Source: Lachnospiraceae bacterium (GTDB taxonomy: Bacteria > Bacillota > Clostridia > Lachnospirales > Lachnospiraceae). From it: a stretch of DNA of 64,000 bases. Positions 42,160-51,327 of the stretch are shown in pieces (position 1 is the first letter of the stretch; each line of letters begins with the position of its first letter). The position numbers and the translations under genes were made by a program. The notes under the pieces are model-generated. The model was not told where the DNA came from, did not search any database, and saw only the letters and a list, made by a program, of their open reading frames with translations. The DNA is taken from the NCBI GenBank assembly GCA_021771695.1, contig JAETON010000004.1, forward strand, positions 93,847-157,846, written 5' to 3'.

Positions 42160-42609
42160 TTAATATTTATATGTTCCTTTTACTGTAATTGTTTTGCCTG
42201 ATTGATTGCTGACAAACACACGATATGTAGAAGTTTTTGGTACCGCAATTGTTACATTTGTATATGACTTTACTTTTACACCTGTTTTGTGTTCAAAATT
42301 ATCTATAATCCCCACTTTTACTTTTGAATTCGATGATAAATGAAATTTAATCGTCACTCTTTTTCCTTTAGATAATTTAAAACTCCCCGTTCGGCGCTCT
42401 ACACCATCTTTTATTGTCCATGATATATTTTGAAGTGCAGACATTAACTCAATGGATTGTTTCTCATATTCAACCACCATCCCATTATCTGTTTTTTTAT
42501 GATACAGTACTTCATTACTTATTTCATCTTCTGCAAATACTGATATCGGTGTTGCTATGAATACAACTGTACACATCAAAATATATTTTCTTAATATCCT
42601 CAATTTCAT
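42160..42609 (-). CDS. Small secreted beta-domain protein related to the BlaR1 sensor domain
   Basis: 149 residues. Signal peptide (LRKYILMCTVVFIATPISVFA, cleavage near 26). The mature part is one all-beta domain: SFKLSKGKRVTIKFHL, KVKVGIIDNFE and TSTYRVFVSNQSGKTITVKG. These segments line up with the extracytoplasmic end of the receptor encoded just upstream (VKRGEKIYVDL, FVIGIIDKNG, SGQYRIFVENRYNHKIQVGG). The domain looks like the beta-sandwich modules often appended to secreted peptidases. Function unknown; it may bind the same ligand or partner as the receptor. It starts 14 bases after the receptor stop. Confidence 0.6.
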   Translation of the reverse strand: MKLRILRKYILMCTVVFIATPISVFAEDEISNEVLYHKKTDNGMVVEYEKQSIELMSALQNISWTIKDGVERRTGSFKLSKGKRVTIKFHLSSNSKVKVGIIDNFEHKTGVKVKSYTNVTIAVPKTSTYRVFVSNQSGKTITVKGTYKY

Positions 42610-42623
42610 CCTTCCGCTCCTTT

Positions 42624-44018
42624 TTATTTCTTAATTTCAAATTCTCCGCCCACTTGAATTTTATGATTATATCGATTTTCTACAAAAATTCTATACTGCC
42701 CGCTTTCTTTGATTGAAAATGAATACATAATATCAGAAATCTGTTTCACATATCGTTCTTTTCCATTCTTATCTATAATTCCAATGACAAATTTTTTCTT
42801 TTTTCTCTTTGAATCATCATCCTCAGAATTCATCAAATCTACGTATATTTTTTCCCCTCTTTTTACGTATACAGGTTTTGTCTGTATTCTTATATTTGGA
42901 TTTAATGTAAAAGATAAAAGATAATAAGTATCTCTCATCATATTTTCTTGAAATTCTCTTATATGACCTACTTTTTCCTCTTTTTTAACACATTCTTTCA
43001 AATCCATTTCTGATAATTTCACATCATTAATATCCAATATTGTCTCTGTTTCCGTCGCATGTGCTGCAATTAAGTAACCTTTATGATATCCTTCTGCCGT
43101 TACAGATACCGCAGTAATTCCTAAAATACAATAAGCAAGACAAAGCACCGTTCCTGTCAGCCATTTGATATGATTCATTTTTCCAATTGCCTTTGCTCTA
43201 TAAATTCTTTTTTTAATATTACTTCCATTTTCATAAATTCCTGAACAAATACATCCATGAAACAGCAATTCACATGTACCAATCTTACAGATGGCGGAAA
43301 AATATGCTTTTCGGCTTCTTATTATTTTGCAAACGCTAAAATCACAATAAGCTTCACTCCACTCGTCATAATAGTGGTACAACTTTTTTATCGCAGGATG
43401 GAACCAATAAATCCACTGCAGCAAACAGCAGATTTGCTTCCACAAAATATCTTTATGTAATTCATGGGTCATTTCATGTAGAAAAATAATACGTAACTCC
43501 TTTTTTGTGAAATTCTTTCCCGGCAGCAAAATTTTCGGATGAATATTTCCATAAATCATTGGTGTTGAAATCCATGGACTGCATATCACTTCAACTTTCC
43601 GACGTATCCCTATTTCTTCCCCACATTGATCCGCAATTTTCTGAATTTCCTTTTCACATGGAAACTGAAAATCTCGTACTTTTTGAAATGTTTGCCATGT
43701 TTTTCTGGATTTTCGTATATTCCGCAAGATTCCTCCAATCCAAATGATAAAAAATACAATCATCATCCTTCCGATTGTTATGGTTACAGCAAATAAAATA
43801 CCGTCTATATAAAATGCAAAAAGTACAACTGTAGCAGCCGGAATTAAATAGAACAATATAAGAAGTCTTAATAATACGTAATTCATTCGTATAAATCCAT
43901 TTTGTTCCATAACCGGATTGATCCTTTCCCATACGATTTGTAGAATTGTACCTGTTACTGAACAGGTAATAATGATACTAAACCAATAAATCAGTCCTTT
44001 TTCAATCATCCAAATCAT
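42624..44018 (-). CDS. BlaR1/MecR1-type M56 metalloprotease receptor with non-PBP sensor
   Basis: 464 residues. Membrane helices near 8-28, 47-70, 75-97 and 285-305. The cytoplasmic zinc protease has FLHEMTHELHKD (His181, His185) and a downstream WSEAYCD with Glu222. In BlaR1 this protease is activated by ligand binding outside and leads to repressor removal. Here the outer part (about 305-464) has no penicillin-binding SxxK/SxN/KTG domain but a roughly 100-residue beta domain resembling the 149-residue protein next door. Beta-lactam sensing is therefore not supported. It overlaps blaI by 17 bases; AAGGGGG precedes the ATG. Confidence 0.85.
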   Translation of the reverse strand: MIWMIEKGLIYWFSIIITCSVTGTILQIVWERINPVMEQNGFIRMNYVLLRLLILFYLIPAATVVLFAFYIDGILFAVTITIGRMMIVFFIIWIGGILRNIRKSRKTWQTFQKVRDFQFPCEKEIQKIADQCGEEIGIRRKVEVICSPWISTPMIYGNIHPKILLPGKNFTKKELRIIFLHEMTHELHKDILWKQICCLLQWIYWFHPAIKKLYHYYDEWSEAYCDFSVCKIIRSRKAYFSAICKIGTCELLFHGCICSGIYENGSNIKKRIYRAKAIGKMNHIKWLTGTVLCLAYCILGITAVSVTAEGYHKGYLIAAHATETETILDINDVKLSEMDLKECVKKEEKVGHIREFQENMMRDTYYLLSFTLNPNIRIQTKPVYVKRGEKIYVDLMNSEDDDSKRKKKKFVIGIIDKNGKERYVKQISDIMYSFSIKESGQYRIFVENRYNHKIQVGGEFEIKK

Positions 44019-44385
44019 CTATCATCCCCCTTATTTTCTCTGATTCTTCGCCGGATATGGACTCTGTTAATGTACATACAAATTCTTTCCATGAACCTTC
44101 AAACCAAAATTCCTGCATTTTCTCTATTTGATATTTTTGGTAAGTTTTCTCATCTATCTGTAGAATGATATAACTATATCTGCCTTCCCATTCCATAGAT
44201 ACAAATCCCTTTTTTTCAAGTTTTGTAAGATAAGTTCTGACCGTGTTGCGGTGATACTCTTTTTCATAATGTTCTTTTAAATATTCTATAATATCATACA
44301 CTGTAATAGGTTTCCCTTCTTTTTCCAATGTCCAAATTGATTTCATAATCAATGCTTCTACTCCAGCTAGCGTTTCCAGTTTCAA
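44002..44385 (-). CDS. BlaI/MecI family repressor
   Basis: About 127 residues from TTG 44385, chosen because AAGGAGGTG lies 7 bases upstream and the length then fits the family; an ATG at 44448 would add 21 residues overlapping the probable promoter. Winged helix: EALIMKSIWTLEKEGKPITVYDII, RNTVRTYLTKLEKKGFVSMEWEGR. C-terminal dimerisation and protease-target region (CTLTESISGEESEKIRGMID). It should repress this operon through the dyad at 44466-44508 until the receptor signals. Confidence 0.88.
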   Translation of the reverse strand: MKLETLAGVEALIMKSIWTLEKEGKPITVYDIIEYLKEHYEKEYHRNTVRTYLTKLEKKGFVSMEWEGRYSYIILQIDEKTYQKYQIEKMQEFWFEGSWKEFVCTLTESISGEESEKIRGMIDDLDD

Positions 44386-44465
44386 TTTCTTCACCTCCTT
44401 CGTGTTTATCCTTATAGACATATTAACACAATATATATTTACTATCAATCATGTCTAATATTTTC

Positions 44466-44508
44466 GTCACATTGTATAATTTATTAATATTATATTATAC
44501 AATGTGAC
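44466..44508. promoter_or_regulatory. Candidate BlaI operator dyad
   Basis: GTCACATTGTATAAT (44466-44480) and its exact complement ATTATACAATGTGAC (44494-44508) flank a 13-base AT-rich spacer. Each 15-bp arm contains TACAATGTGA or its complement, a near-palindrome close to the TACA-n-TGTA core bound by BlaI/MecI proteins, so two repressor dimers could bind. A possible promoter (TTGATA and TAATAT, 17 bp apart) lies between it and the blaI start. Confidence 0.6.
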
Positions 44509-44517
44509 AACCAAAAC

Positions 44518-44574
44518 CAAAAGAAACTGCTGCGAAACAACTGATTTCTCAGTTATTTCACAGCAGTTTCTTTT
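44518..44574 (-). terminator. Long terminator hairpin of the NUDIX gene
   Basis: AAAAGAAACTGCTG pairs with CAGCAGTTTCTTTT, and the inner part GAAACAACTGA with TCAGTTATTTC around TTTC, giving a stem of about 25 bp with few mismatches. T-rich on the minus strand. Confidence 0.8.
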
Positions 44575-44580
44575 GCTATC

Positions 44581-45024
44581 CTATCTGTTTCCCCATCGAT
44601 TGGAAGATTTCAATCTTTTATATTCTTCATATGCTTCTTTCAAAATCTCTTTTTCATTGGGGAATTTTAATAAGTGGTAAGCCTCGTGAAATTTGTAGTA
44701 CCCTGAGTCTACGAAAAACTCTTCCTTCTGTGGCTTGGAATGGTAGTTATTCGTTTCCATTAAATACCAATGAACACTCTTCACAATCTGTTCATGGAAA
44801 GAATAAAAAGAATATTCACTTTTTCCAACGTACTTCACAATCGAAGCGTCCGCATCTGTCTCCTCTTTCACTTCCCGGAGAGCAGTTTCCTCGTGGGTTT
44901 CTCCTTTCTCAACAGTACCTTTTGGAAGTACCCAGCCATCGTATCGATTCTTATAGCTTTTGTACAACAGCAAAATCTTTCCTCTAAATATTACGACACC
45001 ACCACAGCTCGTTGCCTTTGTCAT
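44581..45024 (-). CDS. NUDIX hydrolase
   Basis: 147 residues. The Nudix box is complete: GTVEKGETHEETALREVKEETD (G-x5-E-x7-REVxEE). SCGGVVIFRGKILLLY and GWVLPKG precede it. Such proteins cleave nucleoside diphosphates linked to another moiety. The WVLPKGTVEKGET context resembles diadenosine polyphosphate hydrolases, but substrate cannot be read from sequence. Single-gene unit with its own promoter. Confidence 0.88.
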   Translation of the reverse strand: MTKATSCGGVVIFRGKILLLYKSYKNRYDGWVLPKGTVEKGETHEETALREVKEETDADASIVKYVGKSEYSFYSFHEQIVKSVHWYLMETNNYHSKPQKEEFFVDSGYYKFHEAYHLLKFPNEKEILKEAYEEYKRLKSSNRWGNR

Positions 45025-45086
45025 TACAACCTCCTGTCTTCAGAACCTGTCCTTCGTTCTGACTATGTGTGTCTTTCTCTGGAAAT

Positions 45087-45115
45087 ATTATACCGTGATT
45101 ACAAAATGATTTCAA
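45087..45115 (-). promoter_or_regulatory. Promoter of the NUDIX gene
   Basis: TTGAAA (45110-45115) and TATAAT (45087-45092) with a 17-bp spacer on the minus strand. Confidence 0.65.
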
Positions 45116-45139
45116 CCGATAATATCTTTTCCTATAATC

Positions 45140-46624
45140 CTATTCAAAAAAAGCATGAAATACTTTATCCGCAATTGGTGCTGCCACTCTTCCGCCGGAA
45201 TCTCCATCTTCCACCAGTACACTCACCACAATCTTTCTTCCATTTTTCTCTGCACATCCAATGAACCACGCATGGGAATCTTTCGCACTGTTATATTCGG
45301 CAGAACCTGTTTTACCATAAACATGATATTGAGAAGAATATGCTTTCGTTCCTGTTCCATTAGTAATTACTTTCCGAAGCATTTTCTTTAAAGTCTGACA
45401 TTCGCTTTTGGTCAACGGATCATCCAGTTCCTTTGCTTTCGTTTCTTTGATTACTCCGCCATTGATATTTTTTACTTGTTCCACAAGATATGGCTGCATA
45501 ATCACACCATCATTGGCAATGGCACTCATCACCATAGCGTTTTGCAGCGGTGTAATCAGCGTCTTCCCTTGTCCAATGGATGTATGTGCCAATTCATTGG
45601 TTCCGGAGCTGGAATTCATAGAAAAACGGCTTTTACTTGCTAAAAGATTGATTGGCACTTTGGAATCAAACATTAAATCCTCTGCCAAAGAAGCAAACTT
45701 ACTCTTATTTAAATCCTCTGCCATATGCACAAATGCGGTATTGCAGGATTTTTCTATGGCTTCTTCCAAATCTACTGTTCCATGTGCCGTCCCGCCATAA
45801 CAATGAATATCCAAATCTCCAATCTTTGTGGAGCCTGTACATGTATATTTAAAATCTTGATAATTATTTCTATGTTCCCGCATATATTCCAATGCTGTCA
45901 CTACTTTAAAAGTTGAACCCGGCGGATACAGACCTTGTGTTGCACGGTTTAATAACAGAGAACTCTCACTGCTGTTTAACTCCTGCCAATTTTCTGCAGC
46001 CAGTCCCGGACGATAATCCGGTTTTGACACCATCGCATATATCTTACCTGATTTGGGATCCATTGCCACAACTGCACCTTTCTGCCCCTGAAGAGCATTA
46101 TAAGCGGCTTTCTGCAAACGGGTATCCAACGTTGTATAAACATTATCCCCAATACTTTTCTCACCTTTTAAGTTACTTGTAATCTGTGACAAAATATTGG
46201 CATTAGAAGTCAATAAATCAAAATTACATTTTGATTCCAAACCGGATTTTCCTTTGTCATTGTATCCTACCACATGAGCAAACATACGGCTGTACGGATA
46301 ATCTCTGACTTCTTCTCCATTTTCAGTGACCGTCTGGGCAAGAACCTGTCCGTCACTGCTGATAATTTTCCCGCGGACTACCGTTTTTTCCAATTCGTGG
46401 AGGCGCAGATTATGAGAGTCTGTAATGACATCTTTACTGTCAACGGCAACAAAATGAATAATATACCCAATCAATGCCAGAAACAATCCTACAAAAATAT
46501 AAGTAATCTGCAAAATCTGCCGGTTAGCTCTCTTTTTCTTTTTGGGTTTTTGCCCCTCTGCGTTTTTCTGGAATCGGGTTTCTTCCTTGTTCTCTTGCTT
46601 CTTCTTCCGCTTTAATACGTTCAT
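45140..46624 (-). CDS. Class B penicillin-binding protein paired with a SEDS protein
   Basis: About 494 residues. A very basic cytoplasmic N-terminus (VLKRKKKQENKEE, KPKKKKRANR), one membrane helix (about 37-58), a short dimerisation region and a transpeptidase domain with SxxK at 237-240 (PGSTFKVVTAL), SCN and KTGSAE. Shorter than FtsI/PBP2 and similar to PbpA of actinobacteria and clostridia. It cross-links glycan strands made by the SEDS polymerase encoded directly upstream. The start at 46624 follows GAGGAAGAAG and overlaps the end of the SEDS gene by about 100 bases in another frame. Confidence 0.93.
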   Translation of the reverse strand: MNVLKRKKKQENKEETRFQKNAEGQKPKKKKRANRQILQITYIFVGLFLALIGYIIHFVAVDSKDVITDSHNLRLHELEKTVVRGKIISSDGQVLAQTVTENGEEVRDYPYSRMFAHVVGYNDKGKSGLESKCNFDLLTSNANILSQITSNLKGEKSIGDNVYTTLDTRLQKAAYNALQGQKGAVVAMDPKSGKIYAMVSKPDYRPGLAAENWQELNSSESSLLLNRATQGLYPPGSTFKVVTALEYMREHRNNYQDFKYTCTGSTKIGDLDIHCYGGTAHGTVDLEEAIEKSCNTAFVHMAEDLNKSKFASLAEDLMFDSKVPINLLASKSRFSMNSSSGTNELAHTSIGQGKTLITPLQNAMVMSAIANDGVIMQPYLVEQVKNINGGVIKETKAKELDDPLTKSECQTLKKMLRKVITNGTGTKAYSSQYHVYGKTGSAEYNSAKDSHAWFIGCAEKNGRKIVVSVLVEDGDSGGRVAAPIADKVFHAFFE

Positions 46625-47933
46625 GTTCTTCTTCCTCACTATCTGCTAACATATGCAATCCCTGAATCACATTAAAAATAATCAGTGTACTTACAACAGA
46701 TGTTCCTCCGTAACTTACCAAAGGGATGGTAACTCCTGTCGACGGAATAAATTTTGTCACTCCGCCAATACTTAAAAACACCTGAAATAAGAAACATACT
46801 CCAAAACCAAGACATAGAAGTTTATTAAATAGTTTCCTGCTTCTGGTAGAAATATCCATAAAAAGAATAAAACAACTGATTAGCACAAAAATCAGGCAAA
46901 TTCCAAAAATAACTCCAAATTCTTCGCTAATCACAGAAAAAATAAAATCAGATTCTCTAACCGGAATATCAAAAGGACGTCCCATACCAAGACCTAAACC
47001 AAACCATCCTCCGGTTCCAATCGCAAACAAAGACTGGCATACCTGTGCACCTCTTCCTTCAATCATGGAAAAAGGATCTCTCCATACAGCGACACGTACC
47101 TGCACATGAGAAAACAACAAATTTGCAATGACTGCTGCCAAAGAACCTGCTGCCAATCCTCCCAGCAAATATAACGGCTTCGCTGTTGCCGCATACAGCA
47201 TCATCAAATAAATAACAAAATAAAGAAGTGCTCCTCCAAGGTCTTTTTCTACAACCAGCACCAATACATACAATGCCGCTATCACTGTAATTTTTACCAA
47301 ATCTTTAAATTCTTTTGCCTTAGAAAGCAAAGCCGCAGAGAAAAATACGAAGATAATCTTTACAAATTCTGACGGCTGAAATGCCAAAGGACCAATGCTG
47401 ACCCAGTTATAAGAACCGTTTTTCTGCACTCCAATAACAAATACGGATGCCAGCAGTACGAATCCTGCAACAGCATACAGCCATCCGAGTTTATCCCAGA
47501 AAGTAATCTTATGCATCATCAAAGGAATAAGACTGGTAATAAATACACTGGCTGCTACAATGGCAAACTGTTTCAATGCCAGTTCAAATGATAATCTTGT
47601 TAAGACTACAAAACCAATTCCCAAAAGGAAACACGAGTTATTAATCAACAACCGTGAACATCTTTTATAGATTTTCGGAAATAAAATCATTAAAATTTCA
47701 AAAAAAACTACCTGTGCCGCAAAGAAAATCAAAATTTTCAAATCAAAACTTCTTAAAAACAATACTGCATTGCATAAAAACAAAAATACAAACATGTAAA
47801 TAACCTGATTGTCCAGAAGATCTCTCTGCCGTTCCTTATTTTTCGGACGGAACATGGTATAACACGAAAATGTGTAGACCAGACACATGATTAAAATTAA
47901 ATATTTTGCAATCACTGTAATAATCTGTATCAT
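46524..47933 (-). CDS. FtsW/RodA/SpoVE family glycan polymerase (SEDS)
   Basis: 469 residues with about ten membrane helices. SEDS landmarks: GPLAFQPSEFVKI near 180, WRDPFSMIEGRGAQVCQSL, GRPFDIPVRESDFIFSVISEEFG and PLVSYGGTSVVSTL. It polymerises lipid II outside the membrane together with a class B penicillin-binding protein. The last 40 residues are a charged Glu/Lys-rich tail that shares its DNA with the N-terminus of the downstream protein. It starts 7 bases after the U32 gene. Confidence 0.93.
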   Translation of the reverse strand: MIQIITVIAKYLILIMCLVYTFSCYTMFRPKNKERQRDLLDNQVIYMFVFLFLCNAVLFLRSFDLKILIFFAAQVVFFEILMILFPKIYKRCSRLLINNSCFLLGIGFVVLTRLSFELALKQFAIVAASVFITSLIPLMMHKITFWDKLGWLYAVAGFVLLASVFVIGVQKNGSYNWVSIGPLAFQPSEFVKIIFVFFSAALLSKAKEFKDLVKITVIAALYVLVLVVEKDLGGALLYFVIYLMMLYAATAKPLYLLGGLAAGSLAAVIANLLFSHVQVRVAVWRDPFSMIEGRGAQVCQSLFAIGTGGWFGLGLGMGRPFDIPVRESDFIFSVISEEFGVIFGICLIFVLISCFILFMDISTRSRKLFNKLLCLGFGVCFLFQVFLSIGGVTKFIPSTGVTIPLVSYGGTSVVSTLIIFNVIQGLHMLADSEEEEHERIKAEEEAREQGRNPIPEKRRGAKTQKEKES

Positions 47934-47940
47934 ACTTCAC

Positions 47941-50310
47941 CTATAAAATTCCCCGGTTCATATGTCCTTTGGTAAAGTCTTTTACCGGAGCAATATTTTT
48001 CCCTTTCCATAGTTCTTTTGCCGCCTTTAAAATCCTATCTGCTTCCTCAGGCGTTTCTTTTGTAAAATGAAACCGATAAGCCTTTGGATGCAGATCGTTT
48101 CTAAAATCTGCTTCTTTGCCAAGCCATACTGGCTGACCATTATATATTTCATTGATGCAGTCACTGCAGCATGTCTTTACAAAAAATTCTTTTTGGTATC
48201 TGTCCGTCAACGTCAGCCATTCTTCTTTCTGATTACAACCCTTTAAATTATTTTTTACACATTGTGCTGACACCATCAACGGAAGATATCCGTAGAATAG
48301 TAAATCTGCATCCGTTAACTCTAAATCTGCAAGTTCCTGCCGATTGCATTCCACAGAATATGTCATACGGATTCTTCCATTATACATTTTTATATATTCT
48401 TGCACTGCTCTCTTATTATATTGATACATCATATAATCCAGTACAAGCTCTTTTTTACAATTTTCCTGTATCAGCCAGAAAAATTCTTCCAGATTCCGAA
48501 CCACAAAACCATCCAGCTGTTCAGAAAACAAAAAATTCTTTTGCTCCTGCATTTCTTGTATCTGACGTTTTCTTGCAATCTGCGGAAGCATCAAATAACA
48601 TTGTTTTCCTGTTTTCTTAATTTTATCTAACATGTCTTTTGGATGTTCCTGCTGCTTTACATCCATCCATGAAATATAAATATTTTGTACTTCTGAAACC
48701 TTTAGCACGTTTGGAAGAAGTTTTATATTTTCTAAGGATACTGTCAATTCTATTTCTTCCTGGGGTTTTGGACTCTGCTTTATCTCTTTCTGATATACAG
48801 GTTTCTGATATGTTCTACGGTATCTTTCTACTTTTTTCTGATCTAATGCGTCAAACGCCTCTCTGCGGAGTTTTTTCAACACAGAACCCGGAACAAAAAT
48901 ATTTTCATCCATTTCCACTTTTATATCTTGAAATTGATAATGTGTTTCTCCTGTTCTAGAAAGCTGTTTCCTGATTTGCTCTCTGTCTGCGCTCTGTTTT
49001 TGTGCCTTTTCAATCACAGCTCCCTTTGCAAGAACAGATTTCTTGCCATTATCTATCCATAGTTTAGCACATTCTCCAACCCGAAGTGTGATTTTTCCCT
49101 TAAGATTTTCTTTCATTTTCTGTTTGAAATGTTCATCAATTCGTTCCATCAAAGCTTGATTTTTTGTTCGATAGATATCCATTCCCGGATGAAGTTTTTT
49201 CATTTTTTGTCCATTTAAAACTGCCAAACTCCCTGCTTTCCAAACCGAAGGGCTGGTTAATTCTACTTTTTCAGAAGCAGATATCGAAATCTCTAACACA
49301 TCCCCTTTTTGAATATCTTCTTTTGCCGTAAATGAAAATGTTCCTTTTTTAATTGTTTTAATTTTGCCCACAAAAATCCCTTGGTGATTTGGACGTTTCA
49401 TGCTCATCATTTCTTTTCCATGATATTGATTATAATAACCATCCGTAAATCCGCCTCGATTAAATAATTCCATTAAAATCTTTTTATCATTTTCCTCTAC
49501 CTGATAAGATTTTCCAGAAAGATATAAATCTACATATTTACGATAAATCCTTGTGACTTCTCCAACATATCTGGCGCCTTTCATTCTTCCTTCAATTTTT
49601 AAAGAATCCACACCATGATCCAAAATCTCTGGAAGCTGTTCAATGGTACAAAGGTCTTTCAAACTTAACGCATAGGGATTTTTATTGTTCTTCTGCCCTT
49701 TCAGTGAAAATGGCAGCCGGCAGGTTCCGGCACACCTTCCTCGATTGCCGCTTCGCCCGCCTAACATACTGCTCATAAAACACTGCCCGGAATAACAGTA
49801 ACAAAGGGCTCCATGAACAAAACACTCCATATCAAGCCCTGTATCTTCTTTTATTTCTTTGATTTCTTCCAAGGAAAGCTCTCTTGCCGGAACAATCCGT
49901 TTGGCACCCATTTTCTTTGCCATTCTTGCTCCATGGACACCTGTAATCGTCATTTGAGTGCTTGCGTGAATCTCCAAATCAGGGAAATGCTCCCGCACCA
50001 TAGCTAGAACGCCTAAATCTTGAATAATCACGGCATCTAAGCCCTGCTCATAATATGGTTTTAAAAAATCCACCAGTGCATTTCGTTCTTTTTCCTTTAC
50101 CAATGTATTGATCGTCAAAAAAATTTTGACTCCAAACAAGTGTGCATAATCTATAGCTTCACAAAGTTCCTGCTGATGAAAATTTCCTGCATAGGCTCTC
50201 GCCCCAAACATGTCTCCGCCAAGATATACTGCATCTGCTCCATTTAAAATGGCTGCTTTTAGACAATCCATAGATCCTGCCGGAGCTAATACTTCGATTT
50301 GTCTTTTCAT
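47941..50310 (-). CDS. U32 family peptidase-like protein (RlhA type)
   Basis: 789 residues. Begins EVLAPAGSMDCLKAAILNGADAVYLGG, with FVHGALCYCYSGQCFMSS and GGRSGNRGRCAGTCRLPF in the U32 core at about 165-205. These cysteines match the cluster-binding set known in E. coli RlhA and TrhP, which hydroxylate 23S rRNA C2501 and tRNA uridine 34. The large C-terminal extension (about 390-789), DUF3656-like, fits the RlhA branch. Assignment to rRNA hydroxylation is by family, not shown here. Third gene of the ruv operon. Confidence 0.88.
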   Translation of the reverse strand: MKRQIEVLAPAGSMDCLKAAILNGADAVYLGGDMFGARAYAGNFHQQELCEAIDYAHLFGVKIFLTINTLVKEKERNALVDFLKPYYEQGLDAVIIQDLGVLAMVREHFPDLEIHASTQMTITGVHGARMAKKMGAKRIVPARELSLEEIKEIKEDTGLDMECFVHGALCYCYSGQCFMSSMLGGRSGNRGRCAGTCRLPFSLKGQKNNKNPYALSLKDLCTIEQLPEILDHGVDSLKIEGRMKGARYVGEVTRIYRKYVDLYLSGKSYQVEENDKKILMELFNRGGFTDGYYNQYHGKEMMSMKRPNHQGIFVGKIKTIKKGTFSFTAKEDIQKGDVLEISISASEKVELTSPSVWKAGSLAVLNGQKMKKLHPGMDIYRTKNQALMERIDEHFKQKMKENLKGKITLRVGECAKLWIDNGKKSVLAKGAVIEKAQKQSADREQIRKQLSRTGETHYQFQDIKVEMDENIFVPGSVLKKLRREAFDALDQKKVERYRRTYQKPVYQKEIKQSPKPQEEIELTVSLENIKLLPNVLKVSEVQNIYISWMDVKQQEHPKDMLDKIKKTGKQCYLMLPQIARKRQIQEMQEQKNFLFSEQLDGFVVRNLEEFFWLIQENCKKELVLDYMMYQYNKRAVQEYIKMYNGRIRMTYSVECNRQELADLELTDADLLFYGYLPLMVSAQCVKNNLKGCNQKEEWLTLTDRYQKEFFVKTCCSDCINEIYNGQPVWLGKEADFRNDLHPKAYRFHFTKETPEEADRILKAAKELWKGKNIAPVKDFTKGHMNRGIL

Positions 50311-50313
50311 TTT

Positions 50314-51318
50314 CTATTTCCCTTCCGGAACCGGCACGCCAAAATGCTCATAAGCAAATCGTGTCAGCATTCTTCCCCTTGGTGTTCTTTGAATCAGCCC
50401 ATTTTGTATCAAATATGGCTCATATACATCTTCTATCGTTCCAGAATCCTCACCAATAGCAGCCGCCAGCGTATCCAAACCAACCGGCCTGCCGTCAAAA
50501 GTTTCCATCATTGTCCGAAGCAGTGTCCGGTCTGTTTGATCCAACCCCATGGTATCCACTTCCAAATGATTGAGTGCATCTTTTGCTGCTTCTAATGTAA
50601 TGGTTCCGTCGTATTTTACCTGTGCAAAATCTCTAACTCTTTTTAAGAGGCGGTTTGCAAGACGCGGCGTTCCTCTGGATCTTCTGGCAATTTCCAATGC
50701 TCCCTGCTCATCAATCTCAATTTCTAAAACCTTCGCAGAACGCTCTATAATTGTCTGTAATTCCTTACTTTCATAAAAATTCAAACGATTCACAACACCA
50801 AAACGGTCTCTTAATGGAGCAGTCAGCATCCCTGCGCGGGTTGTTGCTCCAATCAAAGTAAATTTCGGCAGTTCCAATCGAATGGACCTTGCCGCCTGCC
50901 CCTTTCCAACTAAAATATCAATCGCGTAATCCTCCATTGCAGGATACAACACTTCTTCCACTTGACGGTTCAAACGATGAATCTCATCAATAAAAAGAAC
51001 ATCTCCCTCCTGAAGATTGTTTAATAAGGCTGCAATCTCTCCCGGTTTCTCAATGGCAGGTCCGCTGGTTACCTTTAAATGCACTCCCATTTCATTGGCA
51101 ACAATTCCTGCAAGGGTTGTTTTTCCAAGTCCCGGAGGTCCGTAAAACAATACATGATCCAAGGATTCTCCGCGGCTTTTTGCTGCTTCAATAAAAATCT
51201 TTAAATTCTGCTTTACTTTTTCCTGTCCAATATAATCTTCTAACTTTTGCGGACGCAAATGATTTTCAATTGTAATATCTTCTTCCACCAGCTCTGTGGA
51301 AATCATACGGTCTATCAT
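50314..51318 (-). CDS. ruvB: Holliday junction branch migration ATPase RuvB
   Basis: 334 residues. Walker [13 protein letters not shown] near 60, Walker B FIDEIHRL, sensor 1 GATTRAGML, arginine-finger region [10 protein letters not shown]-terminal winged helix [26 protein letters not shown]. Motor that drives branch migration with RuvA. 9 bp after ruvA, 3 bp before the U32 gene. Confidence 0.98.
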   Translation of the reverse strand: MIDRMISTELVEEDITIENHLRPQKLEDYIGQEKVKQNLKIFIEAAKSRGESLDHVLFYGPPGLGKTTLAGIVANEMGVHLKVTSGPAIEKPGEIAALLNNLQEGDVLFIDEIHRLNRQVEEVLYPAMEDYAIDILVGKGQAARSIRLELPKFTLIGATTRAGMLTAPLRDRFGVVNRLNFYESKELQTIIERSAKVLEIEIDEQGALEIARRSRGTPRLANRLLKRVRDFAQVKYDGTITLEAAKDALNHLEVDTMGLDQTDRTLLRTMMETFDGRPVGLDTLAAAIGEDSGTIEDVYEPYLIQNGLIQRTPRGRMLTRFAYEHFGVPVPEGK

Positions 51319-51327
51319 ACTTTTCCC

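Noticed and set aside
42624..44448. Beta-lactam resistance regulators
   Set aside because: The receptor has no SxxK/SxN/KTG sensor domain and no beta-lactamase gene is adjacent, so only the mechanism class (BlaI/BlaR1), not the ligand, can be claimed.
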